Virus record (IMG/VR): IMGVR_UViG_3300025781_000081
Location: 1 to 23,127 of that record
Origin: a virus
Reading direction: 5' to 3' (one strand)
Length of the DNA: 23,127 nt
Part shown: positions 14,618-19,293 of the stretch, in pieces
Position numbering within the stretch: the stretch's first letter is position 1
Layout of the letters: every line of letters starts with the position of its first letter
Made by a program: the position numbers and the translations under genes
Notes under the pieces: generated by a model
The model's database searches: none
What the model was told of the DNA's origin: nothing
What the model saw: the letters and a program-made list of their open reading frames with translations, nothing else

Positions 14618-14647
14618 ATTAAAACACAAATACCTATTGATTGTCTA
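14618..14647 (-). promoter_or_regulatory. Candidate promoter for the packaging/late operon
   Basis: Minus strand: TAGACA (14642-14647; five of six matches to TTGACA), 18-bp spacer, then TTTAAT (14618-14623; five of six to TATAAT), about 35 bases upstream of the small terminase ATG. The spacing is one base longer than ideal. Sequence-only prediction. Confidence 0.45.
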
Positions 14648-14707
14648 TATCCCTTATGTATCTATCCCTATGGGGAGAATAAGCCATCGAACTGATTTCG
14701 GGCTTTT

Positions 14708-14727
14708 ATCTGCTCACGACTGCAGAT
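14708..14727 (+). repeat. Dispersed 20-bp palindrome, copy 6 (intergenic, control region)
   Basis: ATCTGCTCACGACTGCAGAT, two mismatches in the weak half. It lies in the divergent intergenic region, about 45 bp upstream of the candidate early -35 and upstream of both operons. This is the copy best placed to act as an operator. Confidence 0.8.
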
Positions 14728-14771
14728 AACTTTTAACTATCGGATCCTCAATTCCGATTAAAAAATACAAT

Positions 14772-14800
14772 TTGCAAAAGGGTATTGACAACACTATATT
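14772..14800 (+). promoter_or_regulatory. Candidate early promoter for the plus-strand small genes
   Basis: TTGCAA (14772-14777), 17-bp spacer, TATATT (14795-14800), 49 bases ahead of the first ATG. A perfect TTGACA lies at 14785-14790 but has no -10 partner at proper distance, so I treat the first pair as the promoter. Confidence 0.5.
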
Positions 14801-14849
14801 AATGGTTCGGTTCAGCAATATCTTATAACTTAACTTAAAGGGTAAACAC

Positions 14850-15140
14850 ATGAAAGCATATAAACACTTAGTTAAATTCGCATTGAAAAACAACTGCACT
14901 GTTTCAGTATTTGATGGCGAGTGTTGGGATGTTAAGAGATCAAAATCTTATAAGGAAATTATTGATTCAATCAATAGCGTTGAACTTGCCGAACTGCGCA
15001 TTAGACAAGGGGATGAAATTGTAGGATGGGCTAGTGTAATGGACTGCTTGAACTTTGAACCCGAAGAGACAGTTATCGATTACACCATTACCCCTTTTAT
15101 GAATGCTTGGGATGAATCATATAAAAGCGCAACAGTTTAA
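14850..15140 (+). CDS. Small conserved phage early protein, unknown function
   Basis: The 96-aa protein starts after AAAGGG seven bases upstream. It has a compact alpha/beta pattern: YKHLVKFALKNNCTVSVFDGE, WDVKRSKSYKEIIDSINSVE and AELRIRQGDEIVGWASVM, ending in an acidic/aromatic tail. I recognise the same short pattern (WDGE-W-VKRS-Y-EIID-I-SVE) from early-region phage proteins but no function. It is first in the plus-strand cassette, followed by a terminator-like hairpin, so it may be expressed more than the rest. Confidence 0.75.
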   Translation: MKAYKHLVKFALKNNCTVSVFDGECWDVKRSKSYKEIIDSINSVELAELRIRQGDEIVGWASVMDCLNFEPEETVIDYTITPFMNAWDESYKSATV

Positions 15141-15146
15141 AAACCT

Positions 15147-15164
15147 AGCCCTTCGGGGCTTTTA
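15147..15164 (+). terminator. Short UUCG hairpin followed by T's
   Basis: AGCCC-TTCG-GGGCT followed by TTTAA, right after the stop of the first plus-strand gene. The stem is five pairs and the T run is short, so it could act as a partial terminator or as an RNA-end protector between gene 1 and gene 2. Confidence 0.7.
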
Positions 15165-15182
15165 ACTCAAAGGAAATAAAAA

Positions 15183-15395
15183 ATGAATGAACAACAATTT
15201 ATCAATGAAGTGCGTCAATACGCCATGGACCATTACACCAAGGGCGGATGGGATTATGTGGTTGAGGCTTGGAGCGATGGGGACATTTTGGAATATTACT
15301 CAGATGCAAACGGAAACACTAAAAAAGCATTTAAAGCTATTTCAAAAGTAGTTAAAGAAAGATTTGACTATGCACAAGAGATCAGTAACGCTTAA
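15183..15395 (+). CDS. Small acidic protein, unknown function
   Basis: The 70-aa product is helical with aromatic residues: FINEVRQYAMDHYTKGGWDY, VVEAWSDGDILEYYSDA, then a C-terminal helix AFKAISKVVKERFDYAQEIS. AAAGGAAATAAAA precedes the ATG, and the same leader form (AACTCAAAGGAA) is repeated before the next gene. No motif recognised; its place in an early small-gene cassette suggests a host-takeover or accessory role, but nothing in the sequence shows that directly. Confidence 0.7.
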   Translation: MNEQQFINEVRQYAMDHYTKGGWDYVVEAWSDGDILEYYSDANGNTKKAFKAISKVVKERFDYAQEISNA

Positions 15396-15411
15396 CTCAA
15401 AGGAACTAAAA

Positions 15412-15579
15412 ATGTATTCAATCAAAAAAGTAATTATGCGAAGAGACGGATTAACCGAAGATGAAGCGGATGACTTGATTGCCGAAGCCCGTGAGATGGT
15501 GGCAAACGGAGAAAACCCCGAGCGGGTTTTAAGGATCGAATTCGGGCTTGAGCCGGATTATGTGTTCGACTTACTTTAA
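15412..15579 (+). CDS. Small acidic protein with EDEADDL helix
   Basis: I start at the ATG at 15412, after AAAGGAACTAAAA; an upstream non-ATG extension overlaps the previous gene and is unlikely. The 55-aa product (MYSIKKVIMRRDGLTEDEAD and on) reads as an amphipathic helix-turn-helix-like unit, ending in FGLEPDYVFDLL. The TEDEA-DLI-EARE pattern is a common short helical domain in phage proteins, sometimes DNA-associated. Function unknown. Confidence 0.7.
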   Translation: MYSIKKVIMRRDGLTEDEADDLIAEAREMVANGENPERVLRIEFGLEPDYVFDLL

Positions 15580-15580
15580 A

Positions 15581-15602
15581 CAAGCAAATCAAAGGGGAAA
15601 AC
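15581..15602 (+). repeat. Shared leader element, copy a (variant)
   Basis: CAAGCAAATCAAAGGGG and following A-rich bases before the ATG at 15603, one base different from the main leader (CAAGTAAATCAAAGG). It includes the Shine-Dalgarno AAAGGGG. Confidence 0.55.
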
Positions 15603-15878
15603 ATGAAAACTATTACTCTCAATTACTATCAAGATCCGGCTCACGGTTGGGTGAAGGCCAAATTGTCATTACTTCAAAAGCTTGGCATATTGGATCAAAT
15701 TAGCACTTATTCTTACATGAGAAAAGATAACGTATATCTTGAAGAGGATTGCGACCTTGGCCGGCTTTATAACGCATTAGACAATCAAGGGATAACTCTA
15801 AAGCTTAAAAGCTTTGTGGCTCGTGAGAAAAGATCTAAGATCCGCTCATACGATTATTTCAGCATTAAAAGGATTTAA
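15603..15878 (+). CDS. Conserved phage protein with NYYQDPAHGW motif
   Basis: The 91-aa protein begins MKTITLNYYQDPAHGWVKAK, then LLQKLGILDQISTYSYMRK, NVYLEEDCDLGRLYNAL and a basic C-terminus. I recognise this combination (NYYQDPGHGW-like opening, YLEEDCDL) as a recurrent early protein in unrelated environmental phages, but not its function. It has a strong AAAGGGG ribosome binding site and is followed after two bases by the next gene. No catalytic motif is visible. Confidence 0.75.
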   Translation: MKTITLNYYQDPAHGWVKAKLSLLQKLGILDQISTYSYMRKDNVYLEEDCDLGRLYNALDNQGITLKLKSFVAREKRSKIRSYDYFSIKRI

Positions 15879-15880
15879 AA

Positions 15881-16156
15881 ATGACATACTGGACTGAATC
15901 GCTCGGCCGAATTGAATTAGATATCAAAATGAAAGATGCACACATTGGCTCACACCAAGGCCAATGTGATGCCGATATCGCTCATTTATTAACTGTGCCA
16001 TACATCAAAAAACAATTGGCAAAACTGAACCCCGAGCTGGTGGCCAAGTGTTTAAAAGAATTTGGGGCTTGGGACTCCGAAGAATTGGCCAATCACGAGG
16101 ATAACCTAAGCCGGCTTTTGTGGGTGGCCTGTTGTGACCTAGTGGAAGGAAACTAA
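15881..16156 (+). CDS. Small soluble protein, unknown function
   Basis: The 91-aa protein contains IELDIKMKDAHIGSHQGQCD, DIAHLLTVPYIKKQLAKLNPELVAKCLKEFG and EELANHEDNLSRLLWVACCD. Three of its four Cys are in the C-terminal half. It begins two bases after the previous stop (AAAAGG upstream) and ends two bases before the GP88-like gene, so all three are in one transcript. It looks like a compact helical protein. Function unknown. Confidence 0.7.
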   Translation: MTYWTESLGRIELDIKMKDAHIGSHQGQCDADIAHLLTVPYIKKQLAKLNPELVAKCLKEFGAWDSEELANHEDNLSRLLWVACCDLVEGN

Positions 16157-16158
16157 AA

Positions 16159-16806
16159 ATGAAAACAATTATGCTCAAAAAAGATGCATCAATGCTTACT
16201 GGTGGATTGACTCAAACCTCTAAGATGCCTTGCAAATCTTATTCGCTCCCGACCGAGGCCTGTATTACCGGTTTCAAAATGTCCAAGGTGGCCGGCTCTG
16301 TTTGTGCCTCATGTTATGCCGATAAGGGCTTTTACTCGATGTATCAAAACACGATAAAACCGGCTCAATTCGCTCGTTTGGATTCAATCAATGATCCGGC
16401 TTGGGTTGACGCTATGGTGGCTCTAATCGGCTCGGATCCCTATTTCCGGTGGCACGACTCTGGGGACCTACAAGGGCTCTATCACTTCGAGAAAATCATA
16501 GAAGTGGCTAATTTAACTCCCAAAACAAAACACTGGCTCCCGACTCGTGAATACTCAATTATCAAAGCTTTTATTGCCAAAGGTGGAACTATCCCGAAGA
16601 ATTTAATTGTTCGACTCTCGGCCATGTATCCCGACAAGCCGGCCGTTATCCCTGCCTCACTCCAAGGGATTAAAGGGATTACAACATCAAATGTGCATAC
16701 AAGTAAACCAATAGGGAAAGCTTGTAAAGCGCCAAGCCAAGCCGGTGAATGCCGAGAGTGTAGAGAATGCTGGACCGACAAGACTATCAGTTATTTAATG
16801 CATTAA
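16159..16806 (+). CDS. GP88-family protein
   Basis: The 215-aa protein follows the order of the phage GP88 family: KMPCKSYSLPTEACITGFKM, SVCASCYADKGFY, FRWHDSGDLQGLYHFEKI, LTPKTKHWLPTREYSIIKA, IPKNLIVRLSAMYPDKP, and a C-terminal Cys cluster (ACKAPSQAGECRECRECW). The repeated Cys motifs and conserved WHDSGDL and LPTRE suggest a metal-centred protein, perhaps an enzyme, but the family's activity is not known to me. AAGGAAACTAAAA precedes the start. It is the largest gene in the early cassette, so it is the best candidate there for a catalytic function. Confidence 0.8.
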   Translation: MKTIMLKKDASMLTGGLTQTSKMPCKSYSLPTEACITGFKMSKVAGSVCASCYADKGFYSMYQNTIKPAQFARLDSINDPAWVDAMVALIGSDPYFRWHDSGDLQGLYHFEKIIEVANLTPKTKHWLPTREYSIIKAFIAKGGTIPKNLIVRLSAMYPDKPAVIPASLQGIKGITTSNVHTSKPIGKACKAPSQAGECRECRECWTDKTISYLMH

Positions 16807-16813
16807 AGGGGAA

Positions 16814-16993
16814 ATGATGAACTATACAGAATTCGAATATATACAAGCTGGTTACATGTATGAGAAAGCCAAAACAGTAGAAAGCGCTCGGGCTCGGCTC
16901 GAATTGATCCGGCATATGGTGGAATCGGAAACGATAGAGGACCGCTCAGAGGCTCGTTACTTGGTGGAAAGGGGACGCCAAGAGGCCAAATAA
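16814..16993 (+). CDS. 59-aa charged helical protein
   Basis: This ORF starts with two adjacent ATG codons after AAAGGGGAA and ends at a TAA at 16993. The product is a single charged helix pair: TEFEYIQAGYMYEKAKTVES, ARARLELIRHMVESETIEDR and EARYLVERGRQEAK. It fits exactly into the gap after the GP88-like gene, with good ribosome binding site and phage-like composition. Its antisense frame holds an unsupported longer ORF, which I reject. Function unknown. Confidence 0.75.
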   Translation: MMNYTEFEYIQAGYMYEKAKTVESARARLELIRHMVESETIEDRSEARYLVERGRQEAK

Positions 16994-17002
16994 ATGCCCG
17001 CT

Positions 17003-17027
17003 CCAAGCCCTTTTTCGAGGGTTTTGG
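17003..17027 (+). terminator. Weak imperfect terminator-like hairpin
   Basis: CCAA-G-CCCT-TTTTCG-AGGG-TT-TTGG: an imperfect 8-pair stem with a bulge, lying ten bases after the previous stop and ahead of the next leader element. A T run occurs inside the 3' arm. It may be a partial terminator; the evidence is modest. Confidence 0.4.
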
Positions 17028-17052
17028 GCGTCTCATTTTGAGCGCAATTCAA

Positions 17053-17071
17053 CCAAGTAAATCAAAGGAAG
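17053..17071 (+). repeat. Shared leader element, copy b
   Basis: CCAAGTAAATCAAAGGAAG lies before the ATG at 17080. The same core, CAAGTAAATCAAAG, is repeated at 17083-17096 as the first codons of the gene, an almost tandem duplication that probably arose by slippage or recombination. Confidence 0.7.
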
Positions 17072-17079
17072 AAAAAAGC

Positions 17080-17280
17080 ATGCAAGTAAATCAAAGCATA
17101 CAAAAGAAAATTCAATTGGTGGAACTAGTACTTTCGGATTATCTTTTTGACTTCGAAAGTGAACTGGATCCGCTAATTGATGCGCACGTCGCAATAGTAT
17201 CCGTGATGCGGGATTTAGAGATCCCATTTTTAGAGATCCAATTTAACCAAGTAAATCAAGGGGAGAAAAGCCATGTTTGA
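17080..17280 (+). CDS. Small acidic protein with leader-derived N-terminus
   Basis: I start at the ATG at 17080, eight bases after AAAGGAAG; an upstream non-ATG extension is unlikely. The 66-aa product begins MQVNQSIQKKIQLVELVLSD, of which the first residues are encoded by a duplicated copy of the leader. Its C-terminal FNQVNQGEKSHV is encoded by the next gene's leader (17245-17261). The middle is a hydrophobic/acidic helix (DYLFDFESELDPLIDAHVAI). It overlaps the next gene by eight bases. No family recognised. Confidence 0.7.
   Translation: MQVNQSIQKKIQLVELVLSDYLFDFESELDPLIDAHVAIVSVMRDLEIPFLEIQFNQVNQGEKSHV
17245..17261 (+). repeat. Shared leader element, copy c
   Basis: AACCAAGTAAATCAAGG followed by GGAGAAAAGCC before the ATG at 17273. 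It is inside the 3' end of the upstream gene (coding NQVNQG) and supplies the Shine-Dalgarno GGGGAG. Confidence 0.8.
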
Positions 17281-17470
17281 TATCGTGAACAATCCAATTC
17301 CAAAATCTGAGATGTGGGCCACTTTGTCTCTAAAGGACATTCAAGACTTTATCAACCAATTACCGGCAGAGGAAAGGGCAAACGCCTATCACGTCATGAT
17401 GTGGACCTTAAACGCTTGCCACAAGTTGGTGGATACGGAAATCCTATCAAAAGAAATATTTGCAAGTTAA
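17273..17470 (+). CDS. Small acidic protein, unknown function
   Basis: The 65-aa product has WATLSLKDIQDFINQLPAEE followed by RANAYHVMMWTLNACHKLVD and a short tail. This is helix-rich and similar in style to its neighbours. The ATG overlaps the previous gene's end by eight bases and follows GGGGAG. It is followed directly by another copy of the shared leader, beginning at its last stop base. No motif; probably a soluble early protein. Confidence 0.7.
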   Translation: MFDIVNNPIPKSEMWATLSLKDIQDFINQLPAEERANAYHVMMWTLNACHKLVDTEILSKEIFAS

Positions 17471-17494
17471 ACCAAGTAAATCAAGGGAAAGAAA
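17470..17494 (+). repeat. Shared leader element, copy d
   Basis: AACCAAGTAAATCAAGGG then AAAGAAA leads into the ATG at 17495. It begins at the last base of the previous stop codon, so it fills the whole gap between genes. Confidence 0.8.
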
Positions 17495-17689
17495 ATGTTA
17501 ACTAAAAAAGAAATTGAAGAAGCCGGTTATAAAGTACTGCCAAAAGGTGGCTGGATCGCAATAGATCCAAGTATTATTCCGAACGACTGGGAAACCATAT
17601 GCCAAAACTTTGGCGCTGATCCTGATTCTAAAGAATTGATCCTATGCGTTTGTGGCGTAAAAGAAATACACGAAGGGGAAGAAGAATGA
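17495..17689 (+). CDS. Small protein, unknown function
   Basis: The 64-aa product reads MLTKKEIEEAGYKVLPKGGW, then IAIDPSIIPNDWETICQNFG and DPDSKELILCVCGVKEIHEGEEE. A CVC pair near the end and a mixed alpha/beta pattern are visible. Its stop overlaps the next start (ATGA), so translation is coupled. Unknown family. Confidence 0.7.
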   Translation: MLTKKEIEEAGYKVLPKGGWIAIDPSIIPNDWETICQNFGADPDSKELILCVCGVKEIHEGEEE

Positions 17690-17895
17690 ATGCAATCGAC
17701 CAAGCTTTTTTTGATTGTTACACCAAAAATATCGCTCAATGCGATGACAAATACGTTCAACAATTCATTGAAATGATTAACCAAGACAACGCAAACTGGG
17801 ATGAATTCCCAAGTGAATACTATTCCCATCTAATGGATACGAATGTCGCATTTTTAATGGGTCTTGAATTTGGAAGGAAAAACAATGGATTATGA
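17686..17895 (+). CDS. Small acidic helical protein
   Basis: The 69-aa product starts at the ATG at 17686 that overlaps the previous stop as ATGA. An in-frame start 14 codons upstream would run deep into the previous gene. It is helical and acidic: AIDQAFFDCYTKNIAQCDDK, YVQQFIEMINQDNANWDEF and AFLMGLEFGRKNNGL. Function unknown. Confidence 0.7.
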   Translation: MNAIDQAFFDCYTKNIAQCDDKYVQQFIEMINQDNANWDEFPSEYYSHLMDTNVAFLMGLEFGRKNNGL

Positions 17896-18088
17896 ACAAC
17901 AAAAAGGCAAAAAGTACTTTTTAACCTATGCCGACCTCATTGCAATTGGTCGTGGCTTGGCTGTGGCCGATCAATATATCGATGAGAATGAGGATAAATT
18001 AGAGCATGACCAATATTTTGCGGACGACAAGGCAGAAGTGAGGCTTGCAAATGAAACATGGCATAGGACGTTTAAAAATGAAATGTAG
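17885..18088 (+). CDS. Small acidic protein, unknown function
   Basis: I start at the ATG at 17885, preceded by GGAAGGAAAAACA; an upstream non-ATG extension is less likely. The 67-aa protein contains YFLTYADLIAIGRGLAVADQ and YIDENEDKLEHDQYFADDKA, ending WHRTFKNEM. It overlaps both neighbours by 11 bases. It is helical and acidic. The LIAIGRGLAVAD segment is the only hydrophobic part and is too short and polar for a clear membrane span. Function unknown. Confidence 0.7.
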   Translation: MDYEQQKGKKYFLTYADLIAIGRGLAVADQYIDENEDKLEHDQYFADDKAEVRLANETWHRTFKNEM

Positions 18089-18185
18089 TATAGAAAAACG
18101 TGCACAATCCGGCACAGATTTGGTATTGGTGGTCCTATTTGTGGCGCCATTTATTTACTGTTGCGTTAAATGGGTGTTAACATGA
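18078..18185 (+). CDS. 35-aa single-pass membrane microprotein
   Basis: This short ORF starts at an ATG 11 bases inside the end of the previous gene and ends at a TGA overlapping the next ATG (ATGA at 18182-18185). AGGA lies upstream. The product has a basic head (MKCSIEKRAQSG) and one hydrophobic helix (DLVLVVLFVAPFIYCCVKWV) with two adjacent cysteines. The coupled overlaps at both ends argue that it is translated. Small phage membrane proteins of this kind can be superinfection-exclusion or host-membrane factors, but that is inference. Confidence 0.6.
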   Translation: MKCSIEKRAQSGTDLVLVVLFVAPFIYCCVKWVLT

Positions 18186-18358
18186 AATTTCGTGTGAAAA
18201 CTATCCTAGATGGCGTATCCTTTGAAATGCTCATAAGTGCCAAGGACCAAAAAGAAGCACTAAAAGAAATGACAGAGGTCGCTAATAATTATCCTGAGAA
18301 AAGGCTAGAAATTGTCTCAATCAAACCAGAAGTTCGTGATCTGCCTCACTCAGCATGA
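18182..18358 (+). CDS. Small protein, unknown function
   Basis: The start at 18182 overlaps the microprotein's stop as ATGA, which I prefer to an ATG four codons upstream. The 58-aa product begins MKFRVKTILDGVSFEMLISA, then KDQKEALKEMTEVANNYPEK and LEIVSIKPEVRDLPHSA, a compact beta-alpha-beta pattern. It overlaps the next gene by 47 bases if that gene starts at its TTG. Function unknown. Confidence 0.7.
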   Translation: MKFRVKTILDGVSFEMLISAKDQKEALKEMTEVANNYPEKRLEIVSIKPEVRDLPHSA

Positions 18359-18512
18359 GGATGGGCTTGTCTCTGTCTCTGCCGATATGGTGGGAGACGG
18401 AGAACAAGCAAATCAATTGGGGCTTGAAATCATGACCTCATTACAAATAGCCATGAAAAGGGGGGCGAACATCTACGTCTCGCCTACCCTCATCAACCAA
18501 GAAATGCAGTAA
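18312..18512 (+). CDS. Small protein, TTG start likely
   Basis: The 66-aa ORF has FVICLTQHEDGLVSVSADMV followed by a helix-rich NQLGLEIMTSLQIAMKRGAN, and ends NQEMQ. The best start is the TTG at 18312, seven bases after AAAGG; internal GTG or ATG codons lack ribosome binding sites. Its last 20 bases overlap the convergent primase-like gene. The protein-like composition supports translation. It is the last gene before the orphan leader at 18520. Function unknown. Confidence 0.55.
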   Translation: MSQSNQKFVICLTQHEDGLVSVSADMVGDGEQANQLGLEIMTSLQIAMKRGANIYVSPTLINQEMQ

Positions 18513-19293
18513 AGTTCTGACCAAGTAAATCAAGGCCATGCTTTTGGTGGTAGTCGTTCATGTCCCCTGTCTCAGGGCTTAACCAATACCGCCAACCTAT
18601 TTCCTTGGCTACCCTCTCTCCAGTTCCTGATTCATCGTTATCAGCTACCACGATCCCCGACTTGAAGTTGTGGGCAACCTTTTTCATATTGCCCGCACTG
18701 AAACAAATGTGGATCCGATACCGCATTTTTAGATGCCTTAGCACCGCTCTCAGGCTTAGCGCAGTCGCATACCCTTCCACAAGCAAATCAATTCCCTTGT
18801 TGTCGATAGTAAGCTTGGCTCCCGCCGTCCTTTGCCCCGACAAAAACTTCTTATTTCCAAGTGGATCAATGAGCTGACAACCGCATAAGTTGTCGCCTAT
18901 GCGCATCGGTACAACCAGTAAATCATTCCACACGAAACCCTTCTGAGTTGGAAAACCCTTCTTGGCCAAGTATGGATGCACGTCTTTTACGGCATTATTT
19001 AGGATGTGCGTTGCCTTTCGTACTGCGTTAAACTGATTTTTGCGTGTCTCTTCCTCACTTTTTGCAATCAAATTCATTACTTTGTATCTGTCCACGACTG
19101 CAGATGATCTCCAAATGATGGGCTCCGTCATTACCGCATGATTCTGAATGAACGCCATGTCCCCCATGAATTTAATCGCTCCGTTGCGTGAACTGGGATG
19201 CGTCTCGGTGGGATATCTTTTCCATACCCCAACCGGTGGTAAATGCTTCACAAGTATCCCGTGCATCTGCGCAAATGTAATCAAATCAATCAT
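18493..19293 (-). CDS. Toprim-domain primase-like protein
   Basis: The 266-aa protein carries a Toprim domain in its C-terminal half: LLVEGYATALSLRAVL with E173, then GIVVADNDESGTGERVAKEIG with D218/D220, and a later GDMNDYH. The N-terminal half has an FMGDMAFIQNHAVM segment like the DnaG-adjacent part of phage TraC-like primases, but no zinc finger. It is followed by the helicase gene (ATGA overlap with the start at 19293), forming a primase/helicase pair for replication. Its last codons include GLDLLG, encoded by the antisense of the orphan plus-strand leader at 18520, so its 3' end has probably been recently altered. It likely primes DNA or modulates the helicase. Confidence 0.85.
   Translation of the reverse strand: MIDLITFAQMHGILVKHLPPVGVWKRYPTETHPSSRNGAIKFMGDMAFIQNHAVMTEPIIWRSSAVVDRYKVMNLIAKSEEETRKNQFNAVRKATHILNNAVKDVHPYLAKKGFPTQKGFVWNDLLVVPMRIGDNLCGCQLIDPLGNKKFLSGQRTAGAKLTIDNKGIDLLVEGYATALSLRAVLRHLKMRYRIHICFSAGNMKKVAHNFKSGIVVADNDESGTGERVAKEIGWRYWLSPETGDMNDYHQKHGLDLLGQNFTAFLG
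18520..18535 (+). repeat. Orphan copy of the shared leader element, copy e
   Basis: ACCAAGTAAATCAAGG, a 16-base match to copies c and d, lies inside the minus-strand primase gene's 3' end. The following ATG (18538) opens only 14 codons before a stop, so no gene follows it. It marks where the small plus-strand cassette was cut off by a recombination event. Confidence 0.75.
19086..19105 (+). repeat. Dispersed 20-bp palindrome, copy 7
   Basis: ATCTGTCCACGACTGCAGAT, the exact reverse complement of copy 2. It lies inside the Toprim gene and on the minus strand codes SAVVD, a different frame from copies 1, 3, 4 and 8. It is the best evidence that the DNA motif, not a protein motif, is conserved. 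Confidence 0.85.

Larger units (their letters stand above)
14584..14849. other. AT-rich divergent control region between late and early modules
   Basis: This 266-bp stretch separates the minus-strand packaging genes from the plus-strand small genes and holds no plausible gene. It is AT-rich, especially 14584-14640 and 14755-14830, contains candidate promoters for both directions, and one copy of the 20-bp palindrome at 14708-14727. It is a reasonable place for a switch between early and late transcription, or an origin, but I see no iterons or DnaA boxes that would prove an origin. Confidence 0.6.

Noticed and set aside
14785-14790. Perfect TTGACA as the early -35 box
   Set aside because: No acceptable -10 at 16-18 bp; TTGCAA with TATATT at 17 bp is the better pair. 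It may contribute to regulation.
16803-17036. Minus-strand ORF opposite the 59-aa gene
   Set aside because: It overlaps the well-supported plus-strand gene 16814-16993 and a hairpin; proline/serine-rich shadow.
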